Below are positions 10,152 through 22,632 of a stretch of DNA of 64,000 nucleotides, one piece after another; position 1 is the stretch's first letter; every line of letters begins with the position of its first letter. The notes beneath the pieces were generated by a model. It saw only the letters and a list, made by a program, of their open reading frames with translations, was not told where the DNA came from and searched no databases. The translations under genes were made by a program, and so were the position numbers. This DNA is from Coriaria nepalensis (Eukaryota > Streptophyta > Magnoliopsida > Cucurbitales > Coriariaceae): positions 56,924,569-56,988,568 of the forward strand of contig CP114481.1 of the NCBI GenBank assembly GCA_027186245.1. The letters run 5' to 3'.

Positions 10152-10788
10152 AGGCTGCCATTTTGTATTTTCTCTAAGTTTTCCAAGAAACGGTAGATCA
10201 AATTATCTGATTTTGCTAAGCAGTTATCAAATGAGTTCAAATTTGTTAACTTTTTAAGCTACTTAGTTTGAATGTTGTATTACCGTGTGCTTACTACCAT
10301 CAACACCAAAGAAGATGCTAAAAGAGAATCAATTATTCATTAGGCAAAAAATGGGGTTAACATTCGAGGAAATATCGGCTACCTTGCTAACTAAAATAAC
10401 TCGTTCATAGTCCAAATCAACTACTTACAACGAACAAATCTACCTTGTCACTATCCTACTACTATCAGAACTAAACCGTAACATGCTCGTCAGACCTTTT
10501 CCCCTCCCCCTACTAATGTAAATAAACTAGATAATTAGAGGGGATGAGGGTAAGAGTTATAGAAAGCGGAAGCTGTGTTCGTATCTACCTGGAAAAAGGA
10601 AAAAACAAAGGAAAGTTTTCCTGTGTATTGTAAAGTGACGATCATTAATGAGACCAATAAGGTAAGAAGATACGGTTTTTCCAGAACACCAGCTGATGCA
10701 GATCTACAGAAATCATAATATACCAAAGTTAAGTCATGTTAATCAAATCATTATCGGTTCACAAATCTCGAACAGTTAAATGAAAATC
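10152..10788. other. Spacer between SPP and GH3 pseudogenes
   Basis: AT-rich sequence with no convincing exon, RNA gene or repeat on either strand. Confidence 0.5.
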
Positions 10789-12594
10789 TTACCTCGCTAC
10801 AAATTGGTTCTCTGATTCAGTTTTGAGTCCAAACCCAAAAGGAAAGAGTGGATCATAGTTGAATCATTAACATTCATTGGGAGCTGATCCACAGATTTGA
10901 ACCATGTTCTTGCAAGCTTCCCACTAAATCCATAGTCTCCATAAGAACATCAGTCACACCCTGACCCTCCCTACTAGGTAACCAAGCCGCCACCAAGGCA
11001 TCGATCGAGGAAACATGCAGTTCAATCACTATTTGTTGACCAGAAATAACTACCACAAAACACTTCACAGCCCCACAAACATTGTTCATTATGGTGGGTC
11101 CCGGATCTACCATTGTTAAGTTCATACTATCTCATTGAGTCTCAGCATAGAGGTATTCACCAATAATAACAATGGCATAGTCCAAATTACTCGACTTTAC
11201 AAAGTCACCATCGGGAGTTTCACGAAAGACAATATCGGTCTTTGGATAAACTGTTGGGTTTATGGCAGCTAGGATGGTGGTTCCTGTATATGGAAAAAGT
11301 GGCCCGTAAAATTCTGTGATCGAACAATTATTTCTTAGTAATAAATGTAATAAGACATACCTCTTGTATCGTTATTGCCTTAAATCCTTGCCATGTGATT
11401 GTCCACCCACCACATTGATAACCTAAATTATCAGCATGAGTACCTGCAACTAAGATCTGAGGCTTTCTTTGGAAGAGGTAGCAATGGATTGGTTTCATTT
11501 TTCCCGTTCTTTAGAAGAACTAGAGACTTTCTCACACCTTTTCTTGCCAAGTCTCTGTGGGCGTGCAAAAGTTAGAAAGCAAGGATATTAAGGGCCCTGA
11601 AAGCATTTTTCATCGACATTGATAGAAGCAAAAGCATTCATTAACAATTGTACCTGGCTTCCAAGCTCATTGACAAGGCTACAATCAGCCAAAGGGTTCT
11701 CGAAAAGACCCATGGTGAACTTGACAAGCAGAATCCTTGCAACAGCATCATCGATGCGACTCATTGGGATGACGTTGCTCTTGACTAGAGAGGTAAGATC
11801 ATCACTGAACTCGGTATAGTTGAAAGGGACCATGACCTGTAGAGAACATACAGAATCAAGACCTTCAAGCGCTCATATCCTTTTATTTATTTTTTTAAAA
11901 ATGTATATGTACCAACGATGTCAATCCCAGCTAAAATCGAAGCTTGGACCAAGTAAGTGTAGTTTGCATGTAAGTCTACTTGAGGGGAGTTCTTCCCTTC
12001 TGTCAATACCCCCTTCCAATCAGAGATGACAAAGCCCTAATAATATGCATAAATAACATACAGAATAGTTTAGTAATACAGAAGCAATATTTAGTATGGA
12101 ATTCATTAACTACCTTAAATTTAAGGGTGTCTTTAAGGAAGCCAGTTACAAGGTCACGGTTTGCATGCATCTTTACACCGTTCCAACTTGAATAAGAAAT
12201 CATGACACTTGAGACACCCTTAATGATTGAATCTGCATTAGCCGGCATATGAATGCTAAGAAGTCGATGCCTGTCAGTTACAGTGTTATTCTCATTGATA
12301 CCCTTTGTTGTCCCACCGTCTCCCACAAAATGCTTTGCACAAGCTGCCACCGTTTTACTACGACATTCCAATACGAGGACAATAATCAAGCTGAGTTTCT
12401 CAATTATACATATGACGGAAAAATATTTTCAGTGATATGAAGTACATACTTTCCGGCAACATATGGAACCCTTTCTGGGAATAGAAGGAATGTCTCCTTG
12501 AAGGCCGGGTATAATCTCCGTCATGTCTTGCATAATTTGGGGGTCTTCACTATAGCTTTCGTAACATCGACCCCACCTTGGATCCCCACAAACC
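10789..12594 (-). pseudogene. GH3 beta-glucosidase/exo-glucanase pseudogene, 5'-truncated
   Basis: Remnant of a plant glycoside hydrolase family 3 gene, a secreted enzyme acting on cell-wall glucans. The first recognisable exon starts after an AG at 12595 with [18 protein letters not shown]. Exons with KHFVGDGGT, the nucleophile motif [17 protein letters not shown] and [14 protein letters not shown], then LAWLP-type C-terminal segments follow, with recognisable GT-AG introns. Lesions: about 2 bp missing after LPLPKKAS (near 11462), lost bases in the WQGF segment (near 11380), an in-frame TGA in AETQ-stop-DS (near 11137), and a frameshift after GQGVTDVL (near 10950), beyond which the normal reading lies in another frame. 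The signal peptide and about the first 150 residues of the family have no counterpart before the next gene at 13058. Confidence 0.9.
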
Positions 12595-13057
12595 TGTAAA
12601 ACAAGGTTTCCAAAAGAAAAAGAGAAACATAAACACTAGTTATACATACAATGCTCACACTGTAAGAAATCATTTGAAAACTTAAGCTATGACATTATGA
12701 GAGTTGAAGAAATAGAATATGGTAGGAAGATATAAGATAGATAATGCATTGCATCCATATAATATTGAAGTGGCTTGAAAAAAAAAAAAAATTGAATAAA
12801 ATCCTCTGTTTTTGATTCCCATGATCAGAAGCTGCAGAGGATTTCCATAGAAGCAAGTTATACTTTATTATGTTAGTCCACCAAAACCAAAGGAACCAAA
12901 AAGGTATAATCTCTTCAATAAGAAATCTAACCTTCATGATGACCATATATAGCTGTATTACTCATTTGGCAATATCATATACATTATACATCACAGTTTT
13001 CACATTATACTTAAAAAAAAAAGACCACAATTTCAAATCCGAGGAAACAATAGTAGA
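12595..13057. other. Spacer upstream of the RTM2-like gene
   Basis: AT-rich. The missing 5' exons of the GH3 pseudogene were looked for here and not found. The last 100-200 bases probably hold the promoter and leader of the gene starting at 13058. Confidence 0.5.
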
Positions 13058-13766
13058 ATGGCTCTGAGGCCGAGAACTGGATATCCACTTACGCGCCGTC
13101 CTTCCAATATCCGTACCCAGTACGATCATTTCGATCCCACATCTGAACTTGTTGATCAAAACGAAGCTCGAATTTTGCAAATATATCTTCCTGGTGAGTT
13201 CCATATATTAAACTTTGTAAGAATATTGCCATTATGGGATTGATCTTTTTTATTTTGGTTTTGTAGATTTCAAGAGGGAACAAGTAAGGTATGAAGTCGA
13301 GGATACTTCAAGAACTATCAGGGTGCTGGGAAATCGGGCGATTGGCGATAACAAAAGGAGCATTTTAGACAAAGTTTTTCAAATCCCAGAAGACTGCAAT
13401 ATTGATCAAATTCATGACAAATTTGAAAATGGGATTTTTGTAATAACAATGCCCAAGAAGGTTGTTATTCCACCTGATCATGGAGACCGGCTTTCTTGGA
13501 AGACCACGGCTGATGAGTCGGCAAAGCAGGAGAAAGTTGACGCATCGGACCGGAAAGATTCGGAAAATGAAAGTGAAAAGAGTAGTACTGATTCTGAAAG
13601 TGATGAGGAAGAGAAGCATGATGCTAGCATATCGACAGGCGGAATTGCAAATTATAATGGATCCGACTGGCGTTTTCTGGTATCATTGGGGACCTTTCTG
13701 CTGATTGCTACATTCACAGCTTATCTTTCCTATTGCTTGGAGGCATATACAAAACCCAAAAATTAG
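13058..13766 (+). CDS. Small heat-shock (HSP20) domain protein with C-terminal membrane anchor, RTM2-like
   Basis: Two exons, 13058-13193 and 13267-13766, give 211 residues. An alpha-crystallin/HSP20 domain spans about residues 22-110 (DFKREQVRYEVEDTSRTIRV, then FENGIFVITMPKK). An acidic, Ser-rich linker follows at about 125-170, and a single hydrophobic segment near the C-terminus (FLVSLGTFLLIATFTAYLSY) ends in a short Lys-containing tail. This plan of HSP20 domain, linker and tail anchor is that of the RTM2-like subfamily, whose Arabidopsis member restricts long-distance movement of potyviruses and does not behave as a normal heat-inducible chaperone. No stop or frameshift was seen, in contrast to its neighbours. 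The subfamily is well supported; an antiviral role is only an inference from family membership. Confidence 0.85.
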
Positions 13767-14120
13767 TCCGATACGTAATAATGGCTGCACATTGAACACA
13801 TAATTTAACTCAAATACTTGTTCATCTTCCTTAATCTTTACATATATAAACTTTCCATACAAACAAGAATATATTCTATTTCCCTCTCAATCAATCGGTT
13901 GTAATATATAATTCTAGGAAGGTAGTGATTTTAAACCGCTACTAATTTCAGCCCAAAGAATGATAAAATCTATGAATGTTTCAACAACAAATGCTCAAAT
14001 ACTTATGCTGAACAGATAATAGAGATCATTCTACTAAACTTGTTAAGAGACAATGAACATAGTTTGTGCTTTTATTTGGTATCATCTTCGGAAGGGTCAT
14101 TTATATAGCCCGAAAAGTCA
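13767..14120. other. Spacer between RTM2-like gene and protease pseudogene
   Basis: Likely includes the 3' UTR of the RTM2-like gene. Nothing else is recognised. Confidence 0.5.
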
Positions 14121-15344
14121 CTATTTGTGCATTGTTACCACCATTTCATTCAGACAGATTCGGTGTTGAAATCCCAACCTGTTGTTTTCCAAATCATACT
14201 CAGAATAAACATTTTGTTGTTGAAAAATATCCATAATTATAGAAGGCGCCCTGTTACCTACATGGTTTCCCAAAATCGACAAGCAAGATAGGTTCCGCTC
14301 TTCATTTGGATATACTTTAAGAAGATAGTCCCACCATGAAAGTTCAAATTTCGCACCATTTTGAAACCGGTATGCTAACTTTGGTAAGGAATCATACTTT
14401 TCCATGACCTCAAAACACACAAGATCAACTCGACAACCAATCCGAAGATGAGTGCCTTTTCCCAATAGTCTTTCAAACTCTAGGACTGCGGCTTTAAAAA
14501 TTTTTTCTCCATGAAAGCATAACTCGAGCCTGTATCGATAAAAGTCCCGTCATAGTCATCACGATGTGGAAGTTTATTTGCAACTTTTATTGCCACTTCT
14601 CCTATAAGTATATCTTGAACAATTACAAAATACGGGCTTGCCTTAGCCAGTTCAGGGATTTTGTAGAATTTTGTATAGCTAAGCTCTTGAGGATGTGAGC
14701 TAAGCATTTTTTCGAGATTGTTACAAGCTGGAGTGCTGCGAAAACAATAAGAGAATCTCTTGATTCCCATTTGCAAAGGTAAAGATTCTAATCCATGACC
14801 ATTCCAGCAAGTCCAACAGGAATTTTGACAGAGTAAAGTGAGCAACCAACAAGGAAATCTGTAACATTGATTTGGTTTGAAACTGAAAGGCTGTCAAGAT
14901 ACAAAATCCCACCCGTTGAGGTTGTTCCATACTTGTAGTCATAACGAGGACAATATTCTGAACAAGTTTGGGACCATCTTTTGGTACAGAATCGGCACCG
15001 AGGTAAAACTGTTTGGTGGACCCACCAACATTTCGGATTTTGACAGTGCAAACGATGTGAAGTAGATGACATGTTGGGATTATATGTTTCAGGATTAATA
15101 TGAGGAAAGGCATTGTTAAGACATTGATAAGCCGAACCGCATGCGGCCTACACCAAACTGCTAGCAGTATTGAAAAGGAAAGAGATGGGTTGTGACTGGG
15201 TCGAGTTGGAGTTGAATTGTATAAGTATCATACTCTTGAATCTTGATAAGTAAGAGGGATACTGATGAAGGAAACATCTGATAAGGAGTACTGCAGTAAG
15301 GAGAAACCGAAAAGGAAAATAGTCTTGCTTGTAGATTTATTCAT
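14121..15344 (-). pseudogene. Nepenthesin-like aspartic protease pseudogene (copy 1)
   Basis: A1-family plant aspartic protease remnant, intronless, read from ATG at 15344 (MNKSTSK) to TAG at 14121. The Cys-rich nepenthesin insert (LHCQNPKC.., CRFCTKRW, CSEYCPRYDYKYG), the second catalytic motif GTFIDTGSSYAFME and the C-terminal LGNHVGNRAPSIIMD are recognisable. Lesions: a frameshift in the segment reading SRV-stop; the first catalytic motif reads FNTASS where FDTGSS is expected, so the catalytic Asp is Asn; the next Trp codon is TAG; VGLAGM goes out of frame near 14800; and an A-run indel after FMEK shifts the frame near 14505. The two catalytic-site changes and the Trp stop can all be explained by G-to-A or C-to-T transitions. 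Confidence 0.92.
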
Positions 15345-15964
15345 TATTGAGCAGCTTAGGTAAGAAGAACTGATTGTAGCTGTTTGTTGAAGAATTCAAT
15401 ATTCAAATATTGTGTATTTATACAGAGCATTTGGTACAGATATGAGATACTGTTTTTGCCATTATCGATTTTAAATTTCCGAAATTCCAATGAACATCTG
15501 CTTGGCCTTTTGTCTTTAGAAAGGGTTAACCTTTCTCTTGGTGCAAGGTAAATTTAGAACCAAGCCAGTACACTTCAAGATGGTGAGAATATAATTGGTT
15601 GGTGAATGTGAATGGTCATTACAATTTTCTCTCTTATGTAAATGGTTGTTCTTCACTTCTTCTGAGAATATTTTTCCATGATTCGTTTGAATTTCTATGT
15701 AGACCGGACTCGGTGCAAGTGAGTTTCGTAGGAATTACTTTTTACCCAATCAAAGTGGATTCCATGAAGATATCTATTACTTACCAAGTAAGATATCCAG
15801 ACATTACAGATGCTGGAAGTTTTGGTAAAAAAAAAAAGAAAAAGAAGAAGAGGAAATTAAGGAACTAGGCAGTGATATGGATGTTCTCATATAAACCTTG
15901 GAACACATGACTATATCAAGTACATACATACTAACAAAAGTACAACTATTAAAAGCATAAAGAA
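15345..15964. other. Spacer between the two protease pseudogenes
   Basis: The C-terminal half expected for the second protease copy is not found here. An A-rich run with GAAGAA repeats lies at about 15825-15855. No gene is seen. Confidence 0.5.
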
Positions 15965-16597
15965 ACATTTTTTTGAAGGTCATACGAACCTCGTCGCCGG
16001 AAAGGCAATAAGAGAATTTCTTGATGCCCATTTGCGAAGGGAATGATTCTATCCGACAGCTGAATCTGGCAACGCAAAATGGCTGGAAGCCAGAATTTGA
16101 GCAACCAACAAGGAAATCAGTAACATTTATACCTTGGTTTTAGTCTGAAAGGGTATCCAAATATAAACTCCCATTTGTGAAGCCTGTTGTATACTTGTAT
16201 GAATAAGGAGGACAATATTCTGAACAAGTTTCAGAGTCTTTTATTACATACTTGACATCGGGAAAGATGCTCGTGGACTGACCCACATTTCGCGTTTTGG
16301 CAATTCAGACATCTTAAAGTAGATGACATGTTGGGACTGTATGTCACAGGGATAAGATCCGGAAGCTCGTTGTCAAGACATTGATAGTTTGAACCGCATG
16401 GAGCCCAAACCAAACTACTGCCAGTGTCGAAAAGGAAGGGGATGGTTTTTGGTGGGGTTCCCAGGTCGACCTCGATTATATTTATCAGAACACCATATTG
16501 ATAGGTACTAAGTGGGATGGTGAATGAAAATGATATTAAGGAGTGCAATAAGAAGGTTAAGAAAACACCTTGACCTGGTTTTTGTGGATTTCTTCAT
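15965..16597 (-). pseudogene. Nepenthesin-like aspartic protease pseudogene (copy 2, N-terminal half)
   Basis: Tandem paralogue of the copy at 14121-15344. It starts MKKSTKT at 16597 and meets TAG within the signal-peptide region. In another frame it reads LGTPPKTIPFLFDTGSSLVW, so here the first catalytic Asp is intact. A one-base insertion after CQVCNK (near 16235) shifts the frame again, and a TAA follows in LDTLSD-stop. Similarity continues to MGIKKFSYCLSGDE and fades near 15965, so the second catalytic Asp and C-terminal half are missing. The two copies carry different lesions and so decayed independently. Confidence 0.88.
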
Positions 16598-17366
16598 TTT
16601 CTGTAAAGGAAAAGAGAGAAGTGGAATTGTAGCTATTTATGATCTGAAGAAGCTGACATTCAACTAGTGTGTGTTTATACCAATATGAGCATAAGGTAAA
16701 CGTACGTCTTTCATGTTATGTTTTCCAACTACATTCGTTTGTTCATCTGTCTGTTAATTATTACAGGAGGGTGACCATTCTATCGGAGCTAGTAGCTTTG
16801 AAACTCAAAGCAATTCACTTGTAGAATAAGCTGTTTGAGTTTTTGTAATGACTATTCACAGATCACAGGTGACAATTACCAAGAAAATTCTCACCTCTTA
16901 TTGATATATCAGGAGTTGCTTTCATAATAGTAGTTACAAGAATTTTTATTGTAAGATTGTTTATAACTAAACAAGTTGAACATGATCACAATAACAATAA
17001 CGTCTTCTCGGTAAGTAGCCTATCTTGGTAAGTAGCCTATACTAACATATTACCTACGAGTATGAACCACGCTTGACGAGAGCTTGAGCCTTCAGCATAT
17101 TGTATGTGAATAGACCGAGCTCTGTAATCAATTTCTTGTCATAATCAAATGATCAAACCTTTCTTGGTTCAACTCATTTTAATCTGCAATTTTTCAGAAC
17201 TACTCTGATGAAAATTCGGACCCATCCAAGGGTGTGATTATGTACAGAAGGGGCAATACTCTTGCCCCCTCTTCTCAAACTCCATACTTGGTTTATCATC
17301 CAAATGAAGAATATGCTTAGGTGAATATCACAGCCACCACAAAAAATAAATGAACTTCAAGGAGTA
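16598..17366. other. Intergenic; includes helicase 3' UTR and a short tandem repeat
   Basis: A 16-base unit containing GTAAGTAGCCTAT occurs twice in a row at about 17011-17041. The part nearest 17366 is probably the 3' UTR of the minus-strand helicase. No gene is seen. Confidence 0.5.
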
Positions 17367-20300
17367 TTATCCTCTGGATCGCTTTGATCGTTTGCGCTTT
17401 CCGAGAAGTTTGAGCATATTGTCAGTGACATCCAATGGAGTATTATCATCTTCATCTCTATTATTATCAGAAGTATGAGTCAGCCAAGCTAATGCTTCTA
17501 CAGCAGCATCCTTCTCTGCAAGCTGTTTGTTTCTCTTAGGTTTACCCACAAATTGCATACCCTTAAATTCCACCAGCGCCCTAAATTCGTTCGTCTTAAG
17601 GTGCTTCGTTTTGTACTTTGGAGGGTGATGCCCTGCCCTCATTAATAGGGTTTGTAGTAAATTCTTCGGATTTGTTCCATCTCTAGTGAACTTGTTATCA
17701 TCACTAGCTTCTTTTGGTTTCTTACTTTCCCGACCAAACACAAATCTTCCTTCACATTGGTCTCCTGATACAAGCTCTTCAACAGCAAATAGAAGGTACT
17801 TCCCTTCCTTCTGAATGTCAAGCCCTGGACTTTTAAGCTGCAACACAACGAACAAAGCAATTATGCCAAATATTCAATGGAGTAATATCATCTTTCTAGA
17901 GTTACTGCTCTTACCTTGCTCTCAATAAGCATATCGAGTTCTTCCTTAAGTTTCAAGTAGCATTCGGCCAAACTAGGATCCATGAAAAAGTCAATGTAAC
18001 CATCTAACATTTTCAAATGCCCAGGCTGGAGGAAATAGAATGTTGTTGATTTCAGAATCACAGCAGAGAAATTCGACTAAGAATTGAAATTTTAATGAAA
18101 AATTGGAGGACAACTCACTTGCACCCCATTGTTCAGAGCACCACCAAAAAGGACCAGTATTGAATCAGACACCCCAGTTGAATCACGTATAAAGACGGTA
18201 TTAACCTTCACCTTTTCGCCAAAAACCAACCATGGGTATGGAATTGTCTGGTAACGTGCATTTACAGAATTCTGACACAAAATCACAGAAAGCATGAATT
18301 GAGCACTTGGATACTAAATAACTTTCACCAAGACGAGATGGGCAAATATTCGAGTGTAATATTTGAATTTCCACTTACCACATATAGCATGACCTGGCCA
18401 TCATCCATTGTTTTGAAAGACATAGAAGTCTCCCTATGCTGCAAACACATGGTGAAAAGATGATATTGATAAGTAAGAATAAGGGATTACAGATTATAGG
18501 AATTCAAGCATGCTTATGAAGGTGTCAAATACTTAACCACAATAGATGCTATGCCAGGGAAGAGACCAGAGCAGATAATTGCACGAACAAGTGACTGATT
18601 GTGACTTGATTTGTTATTATTGCTTCCTTCTGCATCTACTAGGCCGGCCTCTTTTAAAATGAAGTTAAACTGCTTTCGAAGAGAGTGAATTGCCTGAAGA
18701 GTTTGGGCCGAGAGGAAATTCCTCCAGCAATACTCATAGGCGGATCCTTCTCTTTCTGCATCTCTCCATCCTTCATAAGCACGAACGAGGGCCATATGAT
18801 CACTGTAATCTTTTGCAGAAAATCTAGACTTTGCTGTCCCTGCTAACTGAGTGGGGAAGAGATGTTATTATTGGAAGAATATGCCATCCTGCCCCAAATA
18901 TTTTACAGAAAATTTTGTGCTTACATCTTTTTTCTCTTGGGGAAGAAGAAACGGATCTCTAACACTAAGTCCAGATACTATAGTAAGAACAGGATCGAAG
19001 CAACGGAAGATAGCACCCATGATAAGCATTTTCCCCAGCTTAGGATCCACTGGAAGCATTGACAAAAACTTCCCTGTATAGAGATAGAAAGAGAGAGAGA
19101 AAGAGAATGAGAAGTAAGCAAGCATTTAAAGCATGATAATTTCATATACAGAGAAAGTCGGATACATTTTTAAAAAGCATGTTAACAAGACATCAAACTA
19201 ACCAAGACTTGTCAGATTCTCCTTCTCATCAAATGCTCCAATCATCTTAAGGAAATCTATGGCATTTTGAACCTGTTATATGCCAAAGTTATCAATTTCT
19301 TCTTGAGTTAAATTTTGATCTTGAAATGAATTTTTCAAACAAAATCATGACTAAAACTTGTTCACGTCATGAGAAACATGTGACTTACAGCTAGTGATTT
19401 GGGTGGTTGCAGAGCAGCTGATAAGAACTCTCCTACGCTCTCAACCTGCAAGCTTTTTATTTGCAGGCATAGAGAGTTCAATGGAGTTCTCAAAAGCTCT
19501 GGAAGTTGATATTCAGGAAACGCTTCATATACACATTTTGGGTAGAGATGGTAGCATTCACCAGGCTGAACACGGCCTGCTCTACCCCTTCTCTGCATAG
19601 TCAGACATCAGTAGCAGAAAAAAATACAAATACATATTAGCATGCAAAGCATAGAAAATCAATTCCTTTTTCATATCCCTTAGATTTATGAACATTGCCA
19701 TGCAATACAATCAATTCAAAAAGAAACTTACCTGCCGAGCAGAGGCCTGTGATATCCAGGAAGGTAAGAGACATGGTGTGTTATTTAATGCATCATAAGT
19801 GGTCTCTTTTGCCTTTCCACAATCAACCACAAAAACTACATCGTTTATTGTGATACTCGCCTCTGCCATATTAGTAGCAAGAACAATTTTGCGGACATTA
19901 GGAGGCGCTTTCTCAAAAATAAGTTTCTGCAAAGATGAAGAAAGAAGTCAAATCAACTTCACCCCTAAAGTAAAAGAAATAAAACAACTCACCTGTTCAG
20001 ATGTTGCCATTGAACCATGGCATGACAAAACTAGCACTCTGTTAGGATCACCTAAAAGAGGATGAGCTCTAAGCTGATCCCGCAAACAGCTGATATCCTC
20101 CCATCCAGTCATAAAAACTAAAACAGCACCTGGTCTTTCCTTTCGGCATATATGGCACAAAACGGCCTCAATAAGATTAAAACCTATGCAGTCAGGTGTC
20201 CAACATGACAGAGAATCACGTGCCCTGGGGCTATAACTCTCAAAACTTGATTTGTCAAGAGCCTCCTATCAGAAACAACAAAGATCGTACCATATTGAGC

Positions 20301-21263
20301 AGAATATAAGTTCAGAGATACAGGACTGCAGATTCTTCTTACAGCAATTAATGGATAAGCCTTGAAAAGAGCCAAGTTGTGAGGTTAGTGATGTACCTCA
20401 ACAAGAGTGGTGATTTGGTTTTTCCTTTTACGAGGGGCTAGTTGTTTCTGAGTTTTCCACAGTTTGTCTTGGCCATAATCATCGATTTGGTTGAACGAAG
20501 TCAACTTATATCCGGTCATTTCCAACACATCTTCCAGAAAGTGTGTTCTCACAGGATATGTAAAACCCTATAGAACAACTCTTATTAGAATAAAGTAAAA
20601 GAACACCTATCTTTTATTTATGCCAACTTAATAAAAAAGCAATTAACATTAAAAATGAAAGGACAGCCATTTTAGCTCACAGGAATGTGAATTGTTGGTG
20701 CTCCTCCAAAATAACTGGAAAAGAGCTCAGCATTTAGAGTGGCACTCATCAAAACCAATCTCAAGTCTCGGCGGCGTGGAAGAAGATCCTTCAAGACAAT
20801 TAACAGGAAATCTGAAAAAACAGGCAGAAAAAATATAAAATACCCGAGCAGTTTCAATAGGAGAATCTGATTACTATTAAGTAGCAAGATATATTAGGAA
20901 GTAAACCTTCATTCATTCCTCGCTCATGAATTTCATCCACAAAAACATGTGTTATACCATTGAGGTTGGGATCACTCAGTAGCCTTCTTAGTAATATCCC
21001 ACTGGTGCAAAATAGGAGATGTGTGTTTTTTCCTTTCATTCCTTCCAATCGCACTTTATACCCAACCTATCAAAAAATTCTGGTATGGTGTAGCAGCAAG
21101 AATAAAAAAAATAAAAAATAAAAAAATTTGAAATTCCATAATTTTAAGCAGTATGCATGGTTTGATGGAGAAAAGGCTCACTGTTTCACCGAGAGGCTCT
21201 CCTCTCTCTGCTGAGACTCTTTCTGCAACAGCCATAGCAGAGATTCTTCTAGGCTGTGTACAG

Positions 21264-21298
<35 letters not shown>

Positions 21299-22591
21299 CT
21301 CTGACTCTAATATGTATTGAGGAAGTTGAGTGGTCTTACCGCATCCGGTCTCCCCTGAGATGACAATTACCTAATACCATAATGATTTATGAATAAATCT
21401 GATGGATATAGAAAAGAAAGTCACTTAGGGTAGTCAAATAGCTCTCTTAAGAAATAGTGATCAAATTACGTTTTATGCTTTTATCAGTATAGATTAATTG
21501 GGTGACACAGATGAGAACAACCGGGAAGATAAAAACATAAATTTCTCTTTTGTGCAAAAGAAGAGTAATAATTAAAATAACATAGCTAGAGGTACTCTAA
21601 AAGACCTGATTTTGAGCGATTGCTTGGAGCAACCTTTCCTTCTCTTTGAATGCTGGTAGAGATTTGCGGAAACCTAACATTTTATTGCCTTCAGGTGATT
21701 CCTATAAAAAAATGTGATGTTTTAACCATTATGATAAGAATGGACTTTCATACTTTCTGCTTCATAGTAGACAATAAAAACTTTTCTTATGACCCTATAT
21801 TTTCTATACAATCTGAGAAATTTTATCTTAGGCAAGAAAAATAGGTAACTGAGACTTACTTCCCAAGATCTTTGCATGTTACGCATTCGCAAACTCCTTC
21901 TCTGAAGAACCTTTTCCATAACAGACCCATCAAGAAAAGAGTCTGCATTCTCCTCCAAATTCACACTTTCACCCTGATCGATGAATTTATCATTGGCTGA
22001 ACTACCACTGAGTTTTCCTGACCTTAACTGGACCCGGTCGAGATGTTCCTGCAATAACCCCTCCACCCTTCTTTGCAAACTTAATGGGATAACCACCTGA
22101 GAAATGCAAATCAAAATCAACCTTCAGATCAGAGAATTCCAAGACTTATGTAATGCAAACTTAAGAGCTTTTCAATAATTTTTGTAAGTTGTTACCTCCC
22201 TTTGTGGTCGCTTATCATCAAGGTCCGGTCTGTAGTTAGGAAGAGGGACCTTGCTTGCAACCACCACTTTTCCGTAGATCTCACTACAGTCCCCAATACA
22301 GTGTGTAGAGTAAATTGATTTATATCATTTAAATGAATAAGCAAGATTTATCAGCAGATAATTTTGAAAGCAACTAATTTTGTGGGTACCTGTAAAGTCC
22401 CATCCTTTTGGCCAGGTTTGAAATTTGCTCATAGTCTCTCCTATCTCTCTTATCTCTGGATATAATCTCCTGGTCCTTCTCATTGCGCAATAGCAAGCTC
22501 AGTTTCCATTTCCATTCATCGATGTTTGCTACAGAAGAAGATGCCTACAGTAATAAAATAGTCATACAACTATCGGAAAACCGAAGACGAA

Positions 22592-22632
<41 letters not shown>

